From contig NC_015437.1 in NCBI RefSeq assembly GCF_000208405.1, forward strand, positions 434,001-498,000: a stretch of 64,000 nucleotides of DNA, in the 5' to 3' direction. Shown one piece after another: positions 24,988 to 33,385 of the stretch. The position numbers and the translations under genes were made by a program. The stretch comes from Selenomonas sputigena ATCC 35185 (GTDB lineage Bacteria; Bacillota; Negativicutes; Selenomonadales; Selenomonadaceae). Every line of letters starts with the position of its first letter. Position 1 is the first letter of the stretch. The notes beneath the pieces were generated by a model. The model was not told where the DNA came from. It saw only the letters and a list, made by a program, of their open reading frames with translations, and made no database searches.

Positions 24988-25055
24988 TGAAAGCTTGACG
25001 TTTATAGAAATAGGCATTTTTATAAACATCAAGCTTTCATCTTTATAAAAATGCC
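24986..25055 (+). promoter_or_regulatory. Two overlapping inverted repeats upstream of the Fic gene
   Basis: Arms of 26 nt (24986-25011 and 25016-25041, two mismatches, 4-nt spacer) overlap a second pair of perfect 14-nt arms (25013-25026 and 25042-25055, 15-nt spacer). The two hairpins cannot form together. The element fills the gap between the HEPN stop and the Fic start and could be a terminator/antiterminator switch or an operator. Confidence 0.65.
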
Positions 25056-25085
25056 CATTTTAGTAAAGGTCAGGTGTAGGGGGAA

Positions 25086-26321
25086 ATGGCATACAAGAGC
25101 CTGAAGAAGATATACTACAAAAAGACGGAGGACGTAGAGGCAGTATATCAGGCGCGTTGTCAATCTGAGGCGGCCTATCACTTCGATATATGGATTAAAC
25201 AGTATAAACATAAAACGTCGTATCCGGCATTCTTGTGCCTTACGCAAGAGATGTTTTTGCTCATGGAGCGCATTTATAAATCGTATGAGGTGTTTCTGTA
25301 CCTCGTCAATACGGTGCCGCATGTTATTCTGCGGCAGTTTTCGCTCTTGTGCATCGTAGATGAAGTGAAGTCGACGAACGATATCGAAGGCGTTCGGAGT
25401 ACTAGGCGTGAAATCAAGGAAATCCTTGATGGGGGGATACGGAAATCCCACCGTTTGGAGAGTATTGTCCAAAAGTATCGGGGACTGCTTTCAAAGGAAA
25501 AGATCGCCTTTGAAACAAGCCATGACATCCGTAAGTTTTATGATGAATTTGCACATGAAGAGGTCATTCGTGACGATCCGCGAAATGAATTGGATGGAGA
25601 AATATTCCGCAAGGATTCTGTTGATATTGCTTCCCCGACGGAACGTACTGTGCACCAAGGGATTTTTCCTGAAGCACGAATTATAGAAGAGATGGAAAAG
25701 GCGTTGGCTGTTCTTCATGATGAGAAGATTCCCGTATTGATTCGGACGGCTGTATTCCACTATTTTTTTGCTTATATTCATCCCTTTTATGATGGAAATG
25801 GAAGAACGGTGCGCTTTATAACGGCGTATTTCCTGGGGAAGCATCTTCATCCTTTGGCAACGGTTCGGCTGTCCGTTATTTTCAAGAAGCATCAGAAGAG
25901 GTATTACAAACTTTTCGAGGAAACGGACAGTGAGCTCAACCGAGCAGAGATGACGTTGTTCGTGGAAGAGTTCATACGATTCATTGCGGAGTCGATTGAC
26001 GATACTGTACGAATATTGGAGCGGAAGAAGGAGCAGGTGGAGCGGTATCGCCAGCAGATCGAAGAAATGAATTTGGAGGATGCGCTGACGAAAGATTTGT
26101 ATTACATTTTGCTTCAGGCTGCTTTATTTTATGGGCAGGGTATTACGATACAAGAGTTGGAGAAGGTGCTGAAAAGATCGCGGGCGACGATTCAGAAAAG
26201 ATTGGACAAGATTCCGCAGAAGGATCTTGTGAAAACGAGGAAACGGGCAATCTACTATAAGATCAATATGCTTCTTTTCAAGAAGGAAAAGGCAGATGGA
26301 GGAAAGGTGAATAGAGCCTGA
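25086..26321 (+). CDS. Fic family protein (class II, self-inhibited AMPylator type)
   Basis: 411 residues. The core motif HPFYDGNGR at 232-240 has the catalytic His and all loop residues for nucleotide transfer from ATP to a protein hydroxyl. An inhibitory helix motif TNDIEG at 97-102 (S/T-x3-E-G/N) lies N-terminal of the Fic fold, as in class II enzymes. The C-terminal 90 residues look like a winged helix (ITIQELEKVLKRSRATIQKR), common in this subgroup and possibly autoregulatory. Its target is unknown. The gene stands alone behind an unusual double inverted repeat. Confidence 0.9.
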   Translation: MAYKSLKKIYYKKTEDVEAVYQARCQSEAAYHFDIWIKQYKHKTSYPAFLCLTQEMFLLMERIYKSYEVFLYLVNTVPHVILRQFSLLCIVDEVKSTNDIEGVRSTRREIKEILDGGIRKSHRLESIVQKYRGLLSKEKIAFETSHDIRKFYDEFAHEEVIRDDPRNELDGEIFRKDSVDIASPTERTVHQGIFPEARIIEEMEKALAVLHDEKIPVLIRTAVFHYFFAYIHPFYDGNGRTVRFITAYFLGKHLHPLATVRLSVIFKKHQKRYYKLFEETDSELNRAEMTLFVEEFIRFIAESIDDTVRILERKKEQVERYRQQIEEMNLEDALTKDLYYILLQAALFYGQGITIQELEKVLKRSRATIQKRLDKIPQKDLVKTRKRAIYYKINMLLFKKEKADGGKVNRA

Positions 26322-26346
26322 GCAACCAATGGAGGAGGAACACAAT

Positions 26347-26853
26347 ATGGCATTCAAGGAGATTCAGCCGCAGGATTTGCAGGATAATGTATTTACGCTG
26401 ATCGGCAAGGATTGGTTCGTCGTCTGCGGCGAGAAGGATGGCAAGGCGAACGCGATGACGGCTTCTTGGGGCGGCATGGGCGTGCTCTGGGGCAAGTCTG
26501 TCGTATTCATCTTCATCCGTCCGCAGCGCTATACGAAGGAGTTCGTCGATGGGGCGGATGGCTTCACGCTTTCCGTGCTCGACGAGTCGAAGCGCAAGGT
26601 CTTGAACTACCTCGGCACGGTGTCGGGGCGCGATGAGGCGAAGATCGAGAAGGTGGGACTTACGCCGCTTTCAGAAGGAGGATTCACCTACTTTTCGGAG
26701 GCGCGTCTGGCGCTCCTTTGCCGCAAGCTCTATGCACAGGAGATGAAGCCCGAGTGCTTCATTGAGCGCGAATGTGATGCAAAGTGGTATCCGGAGAAGG
26801 ATTACCATACGATGTATGTGGCGGAGATCGAGAAGGTTCTCGTCCGAGACTAA
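26347..26853 (+). CDS. Flavin reductase-like FMN-binding protein
   Basis: 168 residues of the split-barrel flavin reductase family (WFVVCGEKDGKANAMTASWG, then a GVLWGKSVVFIFIRPQRYT segment with key residues W..PQRYT). Such proteins bind FMN and act in NAD(P)H-dependent flavin reduction or as flavoredoxin-type electron carriers. The start is ATG 26347, since GGAGGAGGA lies 7 nt upstream; ATG 26329 is part of that site. It is followed 18 bp later by a CRP/FNR regulator, so both may belong to one redox-response unit. Confidence 0.85.
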   Translation: MAFKEIQPQDLQDNVFTLIGKDWFVVCGEKDGKANAMTASWGGMGVLWGKSVVFIFIRPQRYTKEFVDGADGFTLSVLDESKRKVLNYLGTVSGRDEAKIEKVGLTPLSEGGFTYFSEARLALLCRKLYAQEMKPECFIERECDAKWYPEKDYHTMYVAEIEKVLVRD

Positions 26854-26871
26854 GAGTTCTAGGAGGCAGAC

Positions 26872-27600
26872 ATGCGTCAGGAAATCAAGGAGCAGCTCAA
26901 GGGGACGAGCCTTGCGCGCGGCATGACGGATGATGATGTCGAGGCGCTTCTCGCGTCGAGCCAAGTGCGCCTCGTGCACTACAAGAAGGGGGAGATCATC
27001 TTCCATGAGGGTGATGTGCCCGAGCGCCTTTTTCTGCTCGTTTCGGGCGCTGTGCGCATACTGAAGGACACGTATTCGGGGCGGCAGATCTTTCTAGGGG
27101 AGATACGGAAACCGGGCGTGATGTTCGGCGAGGTATATCTCTTCATCGAACGCCATGCCTACGATATGTTCACGCAGGCGCTCGCAGCGACGGAGCTTTT
27201 GGAGATTTCGAGCCGCATGCTGACGCAGGGTGCGGCGGAGGACGATTTCGGCGAGGCAGACGATCCGGAAAGAGCGCAGCGCGTGCGCCTGCAGGGACTC
27301 CTGCAGCGCAATCTTCTGCGCGATTTCGCACGCAAGGCGTACCAGATGAACAATATGCTAAAGGTGCTTGCGAGCGGCTCTTTGCGCGGCAAAATCGCAC
27401 GCTACTTGATGCTGCAGCCGCAGCAGGCAGAAGGAAAGATCTGCCTGCCCGAGAGCCGCGAGTCCACGGCGATCTACCTCGCAGTGTCGCGCCCGGCGCT
27501 TTCGCGCGAGCTGAGCGCCATGCAGAAGGAGGGGATCCTCGCGGTGGAGTCGCGCACGATTCATATTCTGGATCGGGAGAAACTGGAGGAGTATCTGTAA
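26872..27600 (+). CDS. CRP/FNR-family transcriptional regulator
   Basis: 242 residues: an N-terminal cyclic-nucleotide-binding-like barrel (YKKGEIIFHEGDVPERLFLL) and a C-terminal winged helix with recognition helix in YLAVSRPALSRELSAMQKEG. The usual cAMP-binding phosphate cassette and N-terminal FNR cysteines are not seen, so the ligand is unknown. An acidic insert (AAEDDFGEADDPERAQ) lies between the barrel and the dimer helix. It probably regulates nearby redox or stress genes. Confidence 0.87.
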   Translation: MRQEIKEQLKGTSLARGMTDDDVEALLASSQVRLVHYKKGEIIFHEGDVPERLFLLVSGAVRILKDTYSGRQIFLGEIRKPGVMFGEVYLFIERHAYDMFTQALAATELLEISSRMLTQGAAEDDFGEADDPERAQRVRLQGLLQRNLLRDFARKAYQMNNMLKVLASGSLRGKIARYLMLQPQQAEGKICLPESRESTAIYLAVSRPALSRELSAMQKEGILAVESRTIHILDREKLEEYL

Positions 27601-27705
27601 GGGGAATGGAGGAAGCGAATTTCGTCGGATCAGCGCAAGATGCATGTGAAGTGAGGCTCAATGCAATAGGAAACAAGATGAAATGATATAGATAGGTGTG
27701 ACCTC

Positions 27706-27734
27706 TTTCCAAACTCACGATAATCTGCTATAAT
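27706..27734 (+). promoter_or_regulatory. Promoter of the transporter gene
   Basis: -35 TTTCCA (27706-27711), 17-nt spacer, extended -10 TGC-TATAAT (27729-27734). A transcript from here would have a leader of about 165 nt before ATG 27906. Confidence 0.7.
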
Positions 27735-27744
27735 AGGCGCAGGA

Positions 27745-27905
27745 CAATTCAATAAGTGAAATTTAGGCGGAGTCTGTTCAACCAAGGGCTCCGTCTATTT
27801 TTCGGTCGGCTGTCCGTCGTTTCCCTGCCTCTCCAGCTTGACGGGGGAAGGCGGATAGAAAGTGCAGGAGACTGCCCGTGGGCAGGCAAATTCAAGGAGG
27901 TTTTT
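27745..27905 (+). other. Structured 5' leader of the ArsB/NhaD-type transporter
   Basis: No convincing gene. A hairpin (GGCGGAG with CTCCGTC) followed by TATTTTT at about 27796 looks like an intrinsic terminator well before the start. A second stem around GCCCGTGGGC lies just before AAGGAGG. The pattern suggests an ion-responsive riboswitch or attenuator but I cannot assign a class. Confidence 0.4.
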
Positions 27906-29186
27906 ATGGAACAGGAAACAATAGCTGGTATCATCTTCGTCGCGATGTATGCGGTGATCGTCTCTGAGAAGATCCACCGCACGATCATTGCGATGATCGG
28001 CGCAATCCTCATGATCATCATGGGCATCATGACGCAGGAGACCGCCGTCCACCACATCGACTTCAACACGCTCGGGCTTCTGATCGGCATGATGATCATC
28101 GTTGCCATCACGAGCAAGACGGGACTCTTCAACTTTATCGCCGTCTGGGCGGCGAAGAAGGCGAAGGCCGATCCCGTGAATCTCTTGGTCTACCTGTCGC
28201 TGATCACGGCCATTTGCTCGGCGTTCCTCGACAACGTGACGACGGTTCTCTTGATGGTTCCGGTCACGTTCAGCATCACGACGAAGCTCCATGTCGATGT
28301 CATGCCGTATCTTTTGGCGCAGGTCATCGCGTCGAACGTCGGCGGCACGGCGACGCTCATTGGCGATCCGCCGAACATCATGATCGGCAGCGCCGTCAAG
28401 GAGCTGACATTTGCGGCGTTCATTGAGAACCTCGCGATCATCTCGATCATCAACCTCATCCTCATCACGGCGATCTTCGTCCTGCTCTACCGCAAGCATT
28501 TGACGACGAAGCCGGAGCTCAAGGCTCTCGTGATGCAGGAGAACGAGTGGGATGAGCTCAAAGACATCCCGCTTCTCAGGAAGTGTCTGTTCGTGCTCGG
28601 CCTGGTCATCTTGATGTTCTTCCTCCATTCGCTTACGGGGCTTGAGTCTTCGCTCATCGCGATTGCGGGCGCGTTCCTCCTGCTCCTTCTGGTTGGCAAG
28701 GAAGAGTTCGTCGAGCACGCGATGCACGGCGTCGAGTGGCCGACGATCTTCTTCTTCATCGGTCTCTTCATCGCCGTCGGCGGCCTCGTGGAGACGGGCG
28801 TCATCCGCGATCTTGCGGTGCAGGGCGTCAACCTTACGGGCGGCGACGTGACGAAGACGTCGATGCTCGTCCTGTGGATGAGCGCGATCGTTTCGGCGTT
28901 CCTCGACAATATTCCGTTTGTTGCGACGATGATTCCGCTGATTCAGGACATGGGTGCGATGGGCGTCTCGAATCTTGAGCCGGTCTGGTGGAGCCTTGCG
29001 CTCGGCGCCTGCCTCGGCGGCAACGGCACGATCATCGGTGCGTCCGCGAACGTTATCGTCGCGGGCATGGCGGCGGAGAGGGGCGTCCCCATGACGTTCG
29101 TCCGCTTCATGATGGTCGGCTTCCCGTTGATGATCTTGACGATCCTCACGTCGACGGTCTACGTATACCTGCGCTATCTCATGTAA
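27906..29186 (+). CDS. ArsB/NhaD-type (SLC13/citrate-like) membrane transporter
   Basis: 426 residues with about 11-12 transmembrane segments. It carries the ion-transporter superfamily signature ASNVGGTATLIGDPPNIMIG in the first half and a mirrored FLDNIPFVATMIP...GGNGTIIGASAN in the second, the inverted repeat of the ArsB/NhaD family. Likely a cation/proton antiporter or oxyanion/carboxylate transporter; the ion is not readable. The start is ATG 27906 after AAGGAGG rather than an upstream GTG. Confidence 0.86.
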   Translation: MEQETIAGIIFVAMYAVIVSEKIHRTIIAMIGAILMIIMGIMTQETAVHHIDFNTLGLLIGMMIIVAITSKTGLFNFIAVWAAKKAKADPVNLLVYLSLITAICSAFLDNVTTVLLMVPVTFSITTKLHVDVMPYLLAQVIASNVGGTATLIGDPPNIMIGSAVKELTFAAFIENLAIISIINLILITAIFVLLYRKHLTTKPELKALVMQENEWDELKDIPLLRKCLFVLGLVILMFFLHSLTGLESSLIAIAGAFLLLLLVGKEEFVEHAMHGVEWPTIFFFIGLFIAVGGLVETGVIRDLAVQGVNLTGGDVTKTSMLVLWMSAIVSAFLDNIPFVATMIPLIQDMGAMGVSNLEPVWWSLALGACLGGNGTIIGASANVIVAGMAAERGVPMTFVRFMMVGFPLMILTILTSTVYVYLRYLM

Positions 29187-29198
29187 TCTGTATTTTTG

Positions 29199-29236
29199 GG
29201 GCTGTCGCACAAATCATGTGCAACGGCCCCTTTTTC
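29199..29236 (+). terminator. Intrinsic terminator after the transporter gene
   Basis: Stem GGGGCTGTCGCAC with GTGCAACGGCCCC, short loop, then TTTTT. It lies 12 bp after the stop. Confidence 0.85.
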
Positions 29237-29357
29237 GTGTGGAAAAGCGCCTTCTTCATCACCCCTGTCTGTCACTGATGCACATGGGAAGAATTTCTGG
29301 CGAAGCTTCCCGGATCATGGTATGATAGTAGAGAAAGGAAAAAGGAGGCTGTCCGTC

Positions 29358-30365
29358 ATGACGTCATCGAACATCACGCCCGAGGATTTGCTGCTTGGCT
29401 ATGCGAACCCTGCCTACGATCAGCATGCTAAGCGTCTGCTCGCGCAAAAGGATGTCGTGGCGCGAATCCTCAAGGGAGTCGTTCCCGAATTTCGCCAAAT
29501 GGATCTCGCGACCATCATTGGTCGATGCATCGAGGGCGAGCCGGAAATCGGCGCTATCCCCATCGATATGGACAAGACGAACGCTGCAAGGCGGATTCCG
29601 AAGGAGATTCGCGGAGACAATACGGAGAGCGCCAGCCCCACGGAAGGATGGATTCGTTTCGACATTCTGTTCCGTGCAAAAGTGCCTCAGACAGGTGCGC
29701 GTATCACCTTGATCGTCAACATTGAGGCGCAGAAGACGCAGTCGAACAGCCGTCTTGGTTACGCGCTGCTGCGGCGAGCCATATACTATGCCTGCCGCTT
29801 GATTTCCTCCCAGAAGGAAACGGAGTTTGCAAAATCAAACTATAATGACATCAAGAAGGTTTATTCTGTCTGGATCTGTATGGATGCGCCTGATGACAAG
29901 AGCGCCATCAACTTCTACGATATGCAGGAGCGTCACTTTCTGCATCGCACGAAGGCAGAAAAAAGCGATTATGACCTGCTGAACATCATCATGATTTACC
30001 TCGGTGCGGATGATTCGGGCAATGAGCTCGTCCGCTTCCTGAAGCTCTTATTTCGCGACACAGTAAAATCTGCGGCAGAAAAGAAGAAGATTCTCGAATC
30101 CGAATTCGATCTCGACATTTCGGGCGATATGGAAAAGGAGATGAACACCATGTGCAATTTGAGCGAAGGCATCTTCGAGCGCGGCATTGAGCAGGGCATT
30201 GAGCAGGGCATTGAGCAGGGCATTGAGCAAGGTATTGAGCAGGGAGAATCTGGCATGATCCTTTCCATGCTGAAGAAAGGATACGATCTCACGAGCATCG
30301 CCGATATATCTCAATGGTCGATCAAGAAGATCGAGCAGTTGGCAAAGGTGCATCATCTGCTGTAA
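29358..30365 (+). CDS. PD-(D/E)XK nuclease family protein (Rpn/transposase-like)
   Basis: 335 residues. The nuclease core shows RFDILFRA with the metal-binding Asp and LIVNIEAQKTQ with the E-x-Q variant, as in Rpn-type recombination-promoting nucleases and PD-(D/E)XK 'transposases'. C-terminal to the core is a run of five GIEQ units encoded by 12-bp tandem repeats (30184-30243), a site that can gain or lose whole units by slippage. ATG 29358 is after AAAGGAGG. An extended -10 (TGG-TATGAT, 29321-29326) lies upstream. It is bracketed by two similar terminators. Confidence 0.8.
   Translation: MTSSNITPEDLLLGYANPAYDQHAKRLLAQKDVVARILKGVVPEFRQMDLATIIGRCIEGEPEIGAIPIDMDKTNAARRIPKEIRGDNTESASPTEGWIRFDILFRAKVPQTGARITLIVNIEAQKTQSNSRLGYALLRRAIYYACRLISSQKETEFAKSNYNDIKKVYSVWICMDAPDDKSAINFYDMQERHFLHRTKAEKSDYDLLNIIMIYLGADDSGNELVRFLKLLFRDTVKSAAEKKKILESEFDLDISGDMEKEMNTMCNLSEGIFERGIEQGIEQGIEQGIEQGIEQGESGMILSMLKKGYDLTSIADISQWSIKKIEQLAKVHHLL
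30184..30243 (+). repeat. Five tandem 12-bp units (GIEQ codons)
   Basis: GGCATTGAGCAG repeated five times with one or two silent changes in the last units. It is in frame, so copy-number change alters only the linker length of the encoded protein. Confidence 0.9.
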
Positions 30366-30417
30366 ATACGCGCACAAACGTCCGCTGTTTTGAAAAAGAT
30401 GCTTGCACATACACCCA

Positions 30418-30474
30418 AAGAGGGGGCTGTTGCATGAGTCAAATTCGACTTATGCACAGCTCCCCTTTTTTCTT
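30418..30474 (+). terminator. Intrinsic terminator after the PD-(D/E)XK gene
   Basis: GGGGGCTGTTGCATGAGTC with an imperfect complementary arm ending GCACAGCTCCCC, followed by six T. It resembles the terminator at 29199. The following bases to 30706 hold no gene I can support. Confidence 0.8.
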
Positions 30475-30706
30475 TCTGTGCGGCACGCGAAAGAAATGAC
30501 CTTAGTCGAGCAGGATTTATGCCGCGCGGCTAGAAAAGAGGCAGGAGCAATCAAAATCATTGTGCAGCGCCGTTTGACTGTCGATGCATTCGCTGAGGGA
30601 TCGCTGATAAATGAAGTCGCCTGGATGTAGAGAGATGGGCGGTTGAATGAATCCGCGATTTTCTGAATCGTCGAGGCAAGCGGTGTTTCCTTTGGAGGGA
30701 TTTTCT

Positions 30707-30979
30707 GTGAAATTTTCTTCGGGGCGCGGCTTCGGCATGTGCGCCGTATTTGTTTTTACCGGCGCGGTGCTCGGCGGACTCTTGGGCGAAGCTCTGCGCG
30801 GCGTGGAGGCGCTTTCTTCGATTGCGCCGCTTCTTTCCGAGACGCATCCGGCGTTCGTCTTGGCGCCCGTGGCGATCGATCTCTTCGTCGTCAGCGTCAG
30901 TTTCGGCCTTTCTTTCACGCCGAACATCATGAGTCTCGTCGGCGTCATCGTCGCGCTCGTTCTTTTCCGACGTTATTGA
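30707..30979 (+). CDS. DUF4321 family small membrane protein
   Basis: 90 residues with two hydrophobic segments (GMCAVFVFTGAVLGGLLGEA and the C-terminal MSLVGVIVALVLF). It is a conserved small protein upstream of maf/radC/mreB in Firmicutes, consistent with this position; its function is unknown. The start is GTG 30707, with GGAGGG 7 nt upstream; the frame continues to ATG 30647 but without a site. maf begins 12 bp later. Confidence 0.75.
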   Translation: MKFSSGRGFGMCAVFVFTGAVLGGLLGEALRGVEALSSIAPLLSETHPAFVLAPVAIDLFVVSVSFGLSFTPNIMSLVGVIVALVLFRRY

Positions 30980-30991
30980 GGAGGAATATTC

Positions 30992-31564
30992 ATGTTCATC
31001 CTGGCATCGGCTTCGCCACGCCGCCGCGATCTTCTCGCGCAGATCGGCGCCTCGTTCCGCGTGGAAGTGAGCGAGGCGGAAGAGGTGCGCGAGGCGAAGA
31101 CGGCGGAGGAGCTTGTTCGCGTCAATGCGCTCGCCAAGGCACGCGCCGTGGCGGCGCACGCGGCGCTTCCCGTGCTCGGCGCTGATACCGTCGTCGCGCT
31201 CGCCGGACGCATCTTCGGCAAGCCTGCAGATGAGAGGGAGGCGCACGAGATGCTCGCCGCGCTCTCGGGGCGTGCGCACGACGTTCTGACGGGCGTCGCC
31301 TGGTGCAGGGGCGGCCAAGAGTTCTCGACGGTCGAGAAGACGCGCGTCTTCTTTGCCGCGCTTTCAAAAGAGATGATCGCGCGTTACGTCGCTACGGGCG
31401 AGCCTTTGGGCAAGGCGGGCGCCTATGCTGTGCAGGGGCGTGCCGCCGTCTTCGTCGAACGCATCGAAGGCTCGTTCTCGAATGTCGTCGGACTGCCGCT
31501 TCATGCGGCGGCTCATCTTGCAGAAAAAGCGGGGGTCGATCTCTATGACGCTTCTCGTGCGTGA
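30992..31564 (+). CDS. maf: Maf-like nucleoside triphosphate pyrophosphatase
   Basis: 190-residue cytosolic house-cleaning enzyme that hydrolyses non-canonical or modified NTPs (dTTP/UTP-type Maf) to the monophosphate. The signature ASASPRRRDLL, VLGADTVVAL, and the QGRAAVFVERIEGSFSNVVG stretch (key QG..IEGSFSNVVG) place it in the family. It overlaps radC by 20 bp. Together with mreB this is the classical maf-radC-mreBCD order. Confidence 0.93.
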   Translation: MFILASASPRRRDLLAQIGASFRVEVSEAEEVREAKTAEELVRVNALAKARAVAAHAALPVLGADTVVALAGRIFGKPADEREAHEMLAALSGRAHDVLTGVAWCRGGQEFSTVEKTRVFFAALSKEMIARYVATGEPLGKAGAYAVQGRAAVFVERIEGSFSNVVGLPLHAAAHLAEKAGVDLYDASRA

Positions 31565-32234
31565 TCTGCCCGCCGACGAGCGGCCGCGCGAAAGGCTTCT
31601 GGCCGAGGGCGCGGCGAGCCTTTCCAACACGGAACTTCTCGCCGTCCTCCTGCGCACGGGCGTCAAGGACGACTCGGTGCTTCGCGTCGCCGAGAAGGTG
31701 CTCGCGCTCTACAAGGAGCGCGGACTCGCCGCCATCACGCAGATGAGCGCGAAAGAGCTTTCGTCCATCAAGGGCGTGGGCATGGCGAAGGCGGCGACGA
31801 TCCTCGCCGCCGTCGAACTTGGACGCCGCCTCGCGCTCAAGGCGGCGGAGGAGCGGACGATCGTGCACGGCCCTGCCGACGCTGCTTCCTACGTCATGCC
31901 GCGCTTTCGCTTCGAGCGCAGGGAGCACTTCGCCGTGCTGCTTTTGAACGCGAAGAATCATATCCTTGCGCTGAAGACGATCTCCGTGGGAACGCTCACA
32001 TCTTCCGTCGTTCATCCGCGCGAGGTGTTTCAGGCGGCGATCGAGCAGTCGGCGGCTGCCGTCATCCTCGTTCACAATCATCCGTCGGGCGACCCTGCGC
32101 CGAGCGGCGAGGATATCGCCGTGACGCGCCGCATGGTCGAGGCGGGGGAGATCATGGACATCCCCGTGCTCGATCACGTCATCGTAGGTTATGATAAATT
32201 TATTTCCCTAAAAGAAGAAGGTATGATACAATAG
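31545..32234 (+). CDS. radC: RadC-family JAB-domain protein
   Basis: 229 residues. An N-terminal helix-hairpin-helix region (IKGVGMAKAATILAAVELGR) is followed by a metalloprotease-like JAB/MPN+ domain with VHNHPSGDPAPSGED, giving the HxH and Asp metal ligands. Named for a disputed role in DNA repair; the true activity is unknown. ATG 31545 lies within the end of maf. Confidence 0.92.
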   Translation: MTLLVRDLPADERPRERLLAEGAASLSNTELLAVLLRTGVKDDSVLRVAEKVLALYKERGLAAITQMSAKELSSIKGVGMAKAATILAAVELGRRLALKAAEERTIVHGPADAASYVMPRFRFERREHFAVLLLNAKNHILALKTISVGTLTSSVVHPREVFQAAIEQSAAAVILVHNHPSGDPAPSGEDIAVTRRMVEAGEIMDIPVLDHVIVGYDKFISLKEEGMIQ

Positions 32235-32280
32235 AAATCGTATCTTCATCAGCCCTTATATCTATGATTGACAAGGCTTT

Positions 32281-32308
32281 TTGACAGATTTTTGCAGACG
32301 TGTTTTAT
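32281..32308 (+). promoter_or_regulatory. Candidate promoter of mreB
   Basis: TTGACA (32281-32286), 16-nt spacer, TTTTAT (32303-32308). A second TTGACA at 32268-32273 has no matching -10. Confidence 0.55.
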
Positions 32309-32344
32309 GGGATGCGTGTGAAGAGAAGGGAGTTTTATTTCAAC

Positions 32345-33385
32345 ATGTGGAGTCTTTTTGGTGGCTTGTCCCGCGATATGGGCATCGACCTTGGAACCGC
32401 GAATACATTGGTGCATGTGAAAGGCAGGGGCATCGTTCTGCGCGAGCCGTCTGTCGTAGCGATAAAGAGTGAGAACGGCGAGGTGCTCGCTGTCGGTGAG
32501 GACGCGAAGCGCATGATCGGCAGGACGCCGGGCAACATCATCGCCATCCGTCCGATGAAGGACGGCGTCATCGCCGACTTCGACGTGACGCAGGCAATGC
32601 TCAAGTACTTCATCCGAAAGTCGATGAACACGAAGTCCTTCGTGCGCCCGCGCGTCGTCGTCGGCGTGCCTTCGGGCGTGACCGAGGTCGAAAAGCGCGC
32701 CGTCATCGATGCGGCGCAGCAGGCGGGAGCGCGTGAGGCCTACCTCATCGAAGAGCCGATGGCGGCGGCGATCGGCGCAGGTCTTCCCGTCGAGGAGGCG
32801 ACGGGAAGCATGGTCGTCGACATCGGCGGCGGCACGACGGAGATCGCCGTCATTTCGCTCGGCGGCATCGTTACGAGCCGCTCGATCCGCATCGGCGGCG
32901 ACGAGATGGACTCTTCCATCGTGCAGTACATCAAGCGTCAGTACAACCTCATGATCGGTGAGCGCACAGCGGAGGAAATCAAGATCACGATCGGCTCTGC
33001 CATCGTGACGCCCGACGTCGACCGCGATATGGACATCCGCGGCCGCGACCTCGTCAGCGGACTGCCGAAGACGCTCTCGATCCGCGCGAGCGAGGTCAGG
33101 GACGCCTTGAACGAGCCGATCTACAAGATCGTCGACGCCGTCAAAGGCACGCTCGAAAAGACGCCGCCGGAGCTGGCGGCCGACGTCATGGATCACGGCA
33201 TCATGATGACGGGCGGCGGCGCGCTCCTGACGAACCTCGACAAACTGCTGAGCCACGAGACGGGCATGCCCGTCCTCATCGCGGAAGACCCCTTGTCCTG
33301 TGTCGGCGAAGGCACGGGCAAGTCGCTTGAAAACATCGAGCTTCTAAAGCGCGTCGTGATGATCTCTAAGAAGTTGAGACAATGA
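32345..33385 (+). CDS. mreB: Rod shape-determining actin homologue MreB
   Basis: 346 residues. It polymerises under the inner membrane and guides lateral wall synthesis. Phosphate-1 [17 protein letters not shown], connect and phosphate-2 [18 protein letters not shown] (key DIGGGT), and adenosine [13 protein letters not shown] motifs are all present. The start is chosen at ATG 32345 since [11 protein letters not shown] is the usual N-terminus, including an amphipathic segment; an ATG at 32312 would add a basic extension. It overlaps mreC by 4 bp. Confidence 0.95.
   Translation: MWSLFGGLSRDMGIDLGTANTLVHVKGRGIVLREPSVVAIKSENGEVLAVGEDAKRMIGRTPGNIIAIRPMKDGVIADFDVTQAMLKYFIRKSMNTKSFVRPRVVVGVPSGVTEVEKRAVIDAAQQAGAREAYLIEEPMAAAIGAGLPVEEATGSMVVDIGGGTTEIAVISLGGIVTSRSIRIGGDEMDSSIVQYIKRQYNLMIGERTAEEIKITIGSAIVTPDVDRDMDIRGRDLVSGLPKTLSIRASEVRDALNEPIYKIVDAVKGTLEKTPPELAADVMDHGIMMTGGGALLTNLDKLLSHETGMPVLIAEDPLSCVGEGTGKSLENIELLKRVVMISKKLRQ

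Noticed and set aside
20343-26321. Prophage
   Set aside because: No integrase, terminase, portal, capsid, tail or lysis genes and no attachment-site pair seen.
30475-30706. Small ORF 30403-30630
   Set aside because: It runs through a terminator hairpin and has no recognisable sequence or ribosome site.
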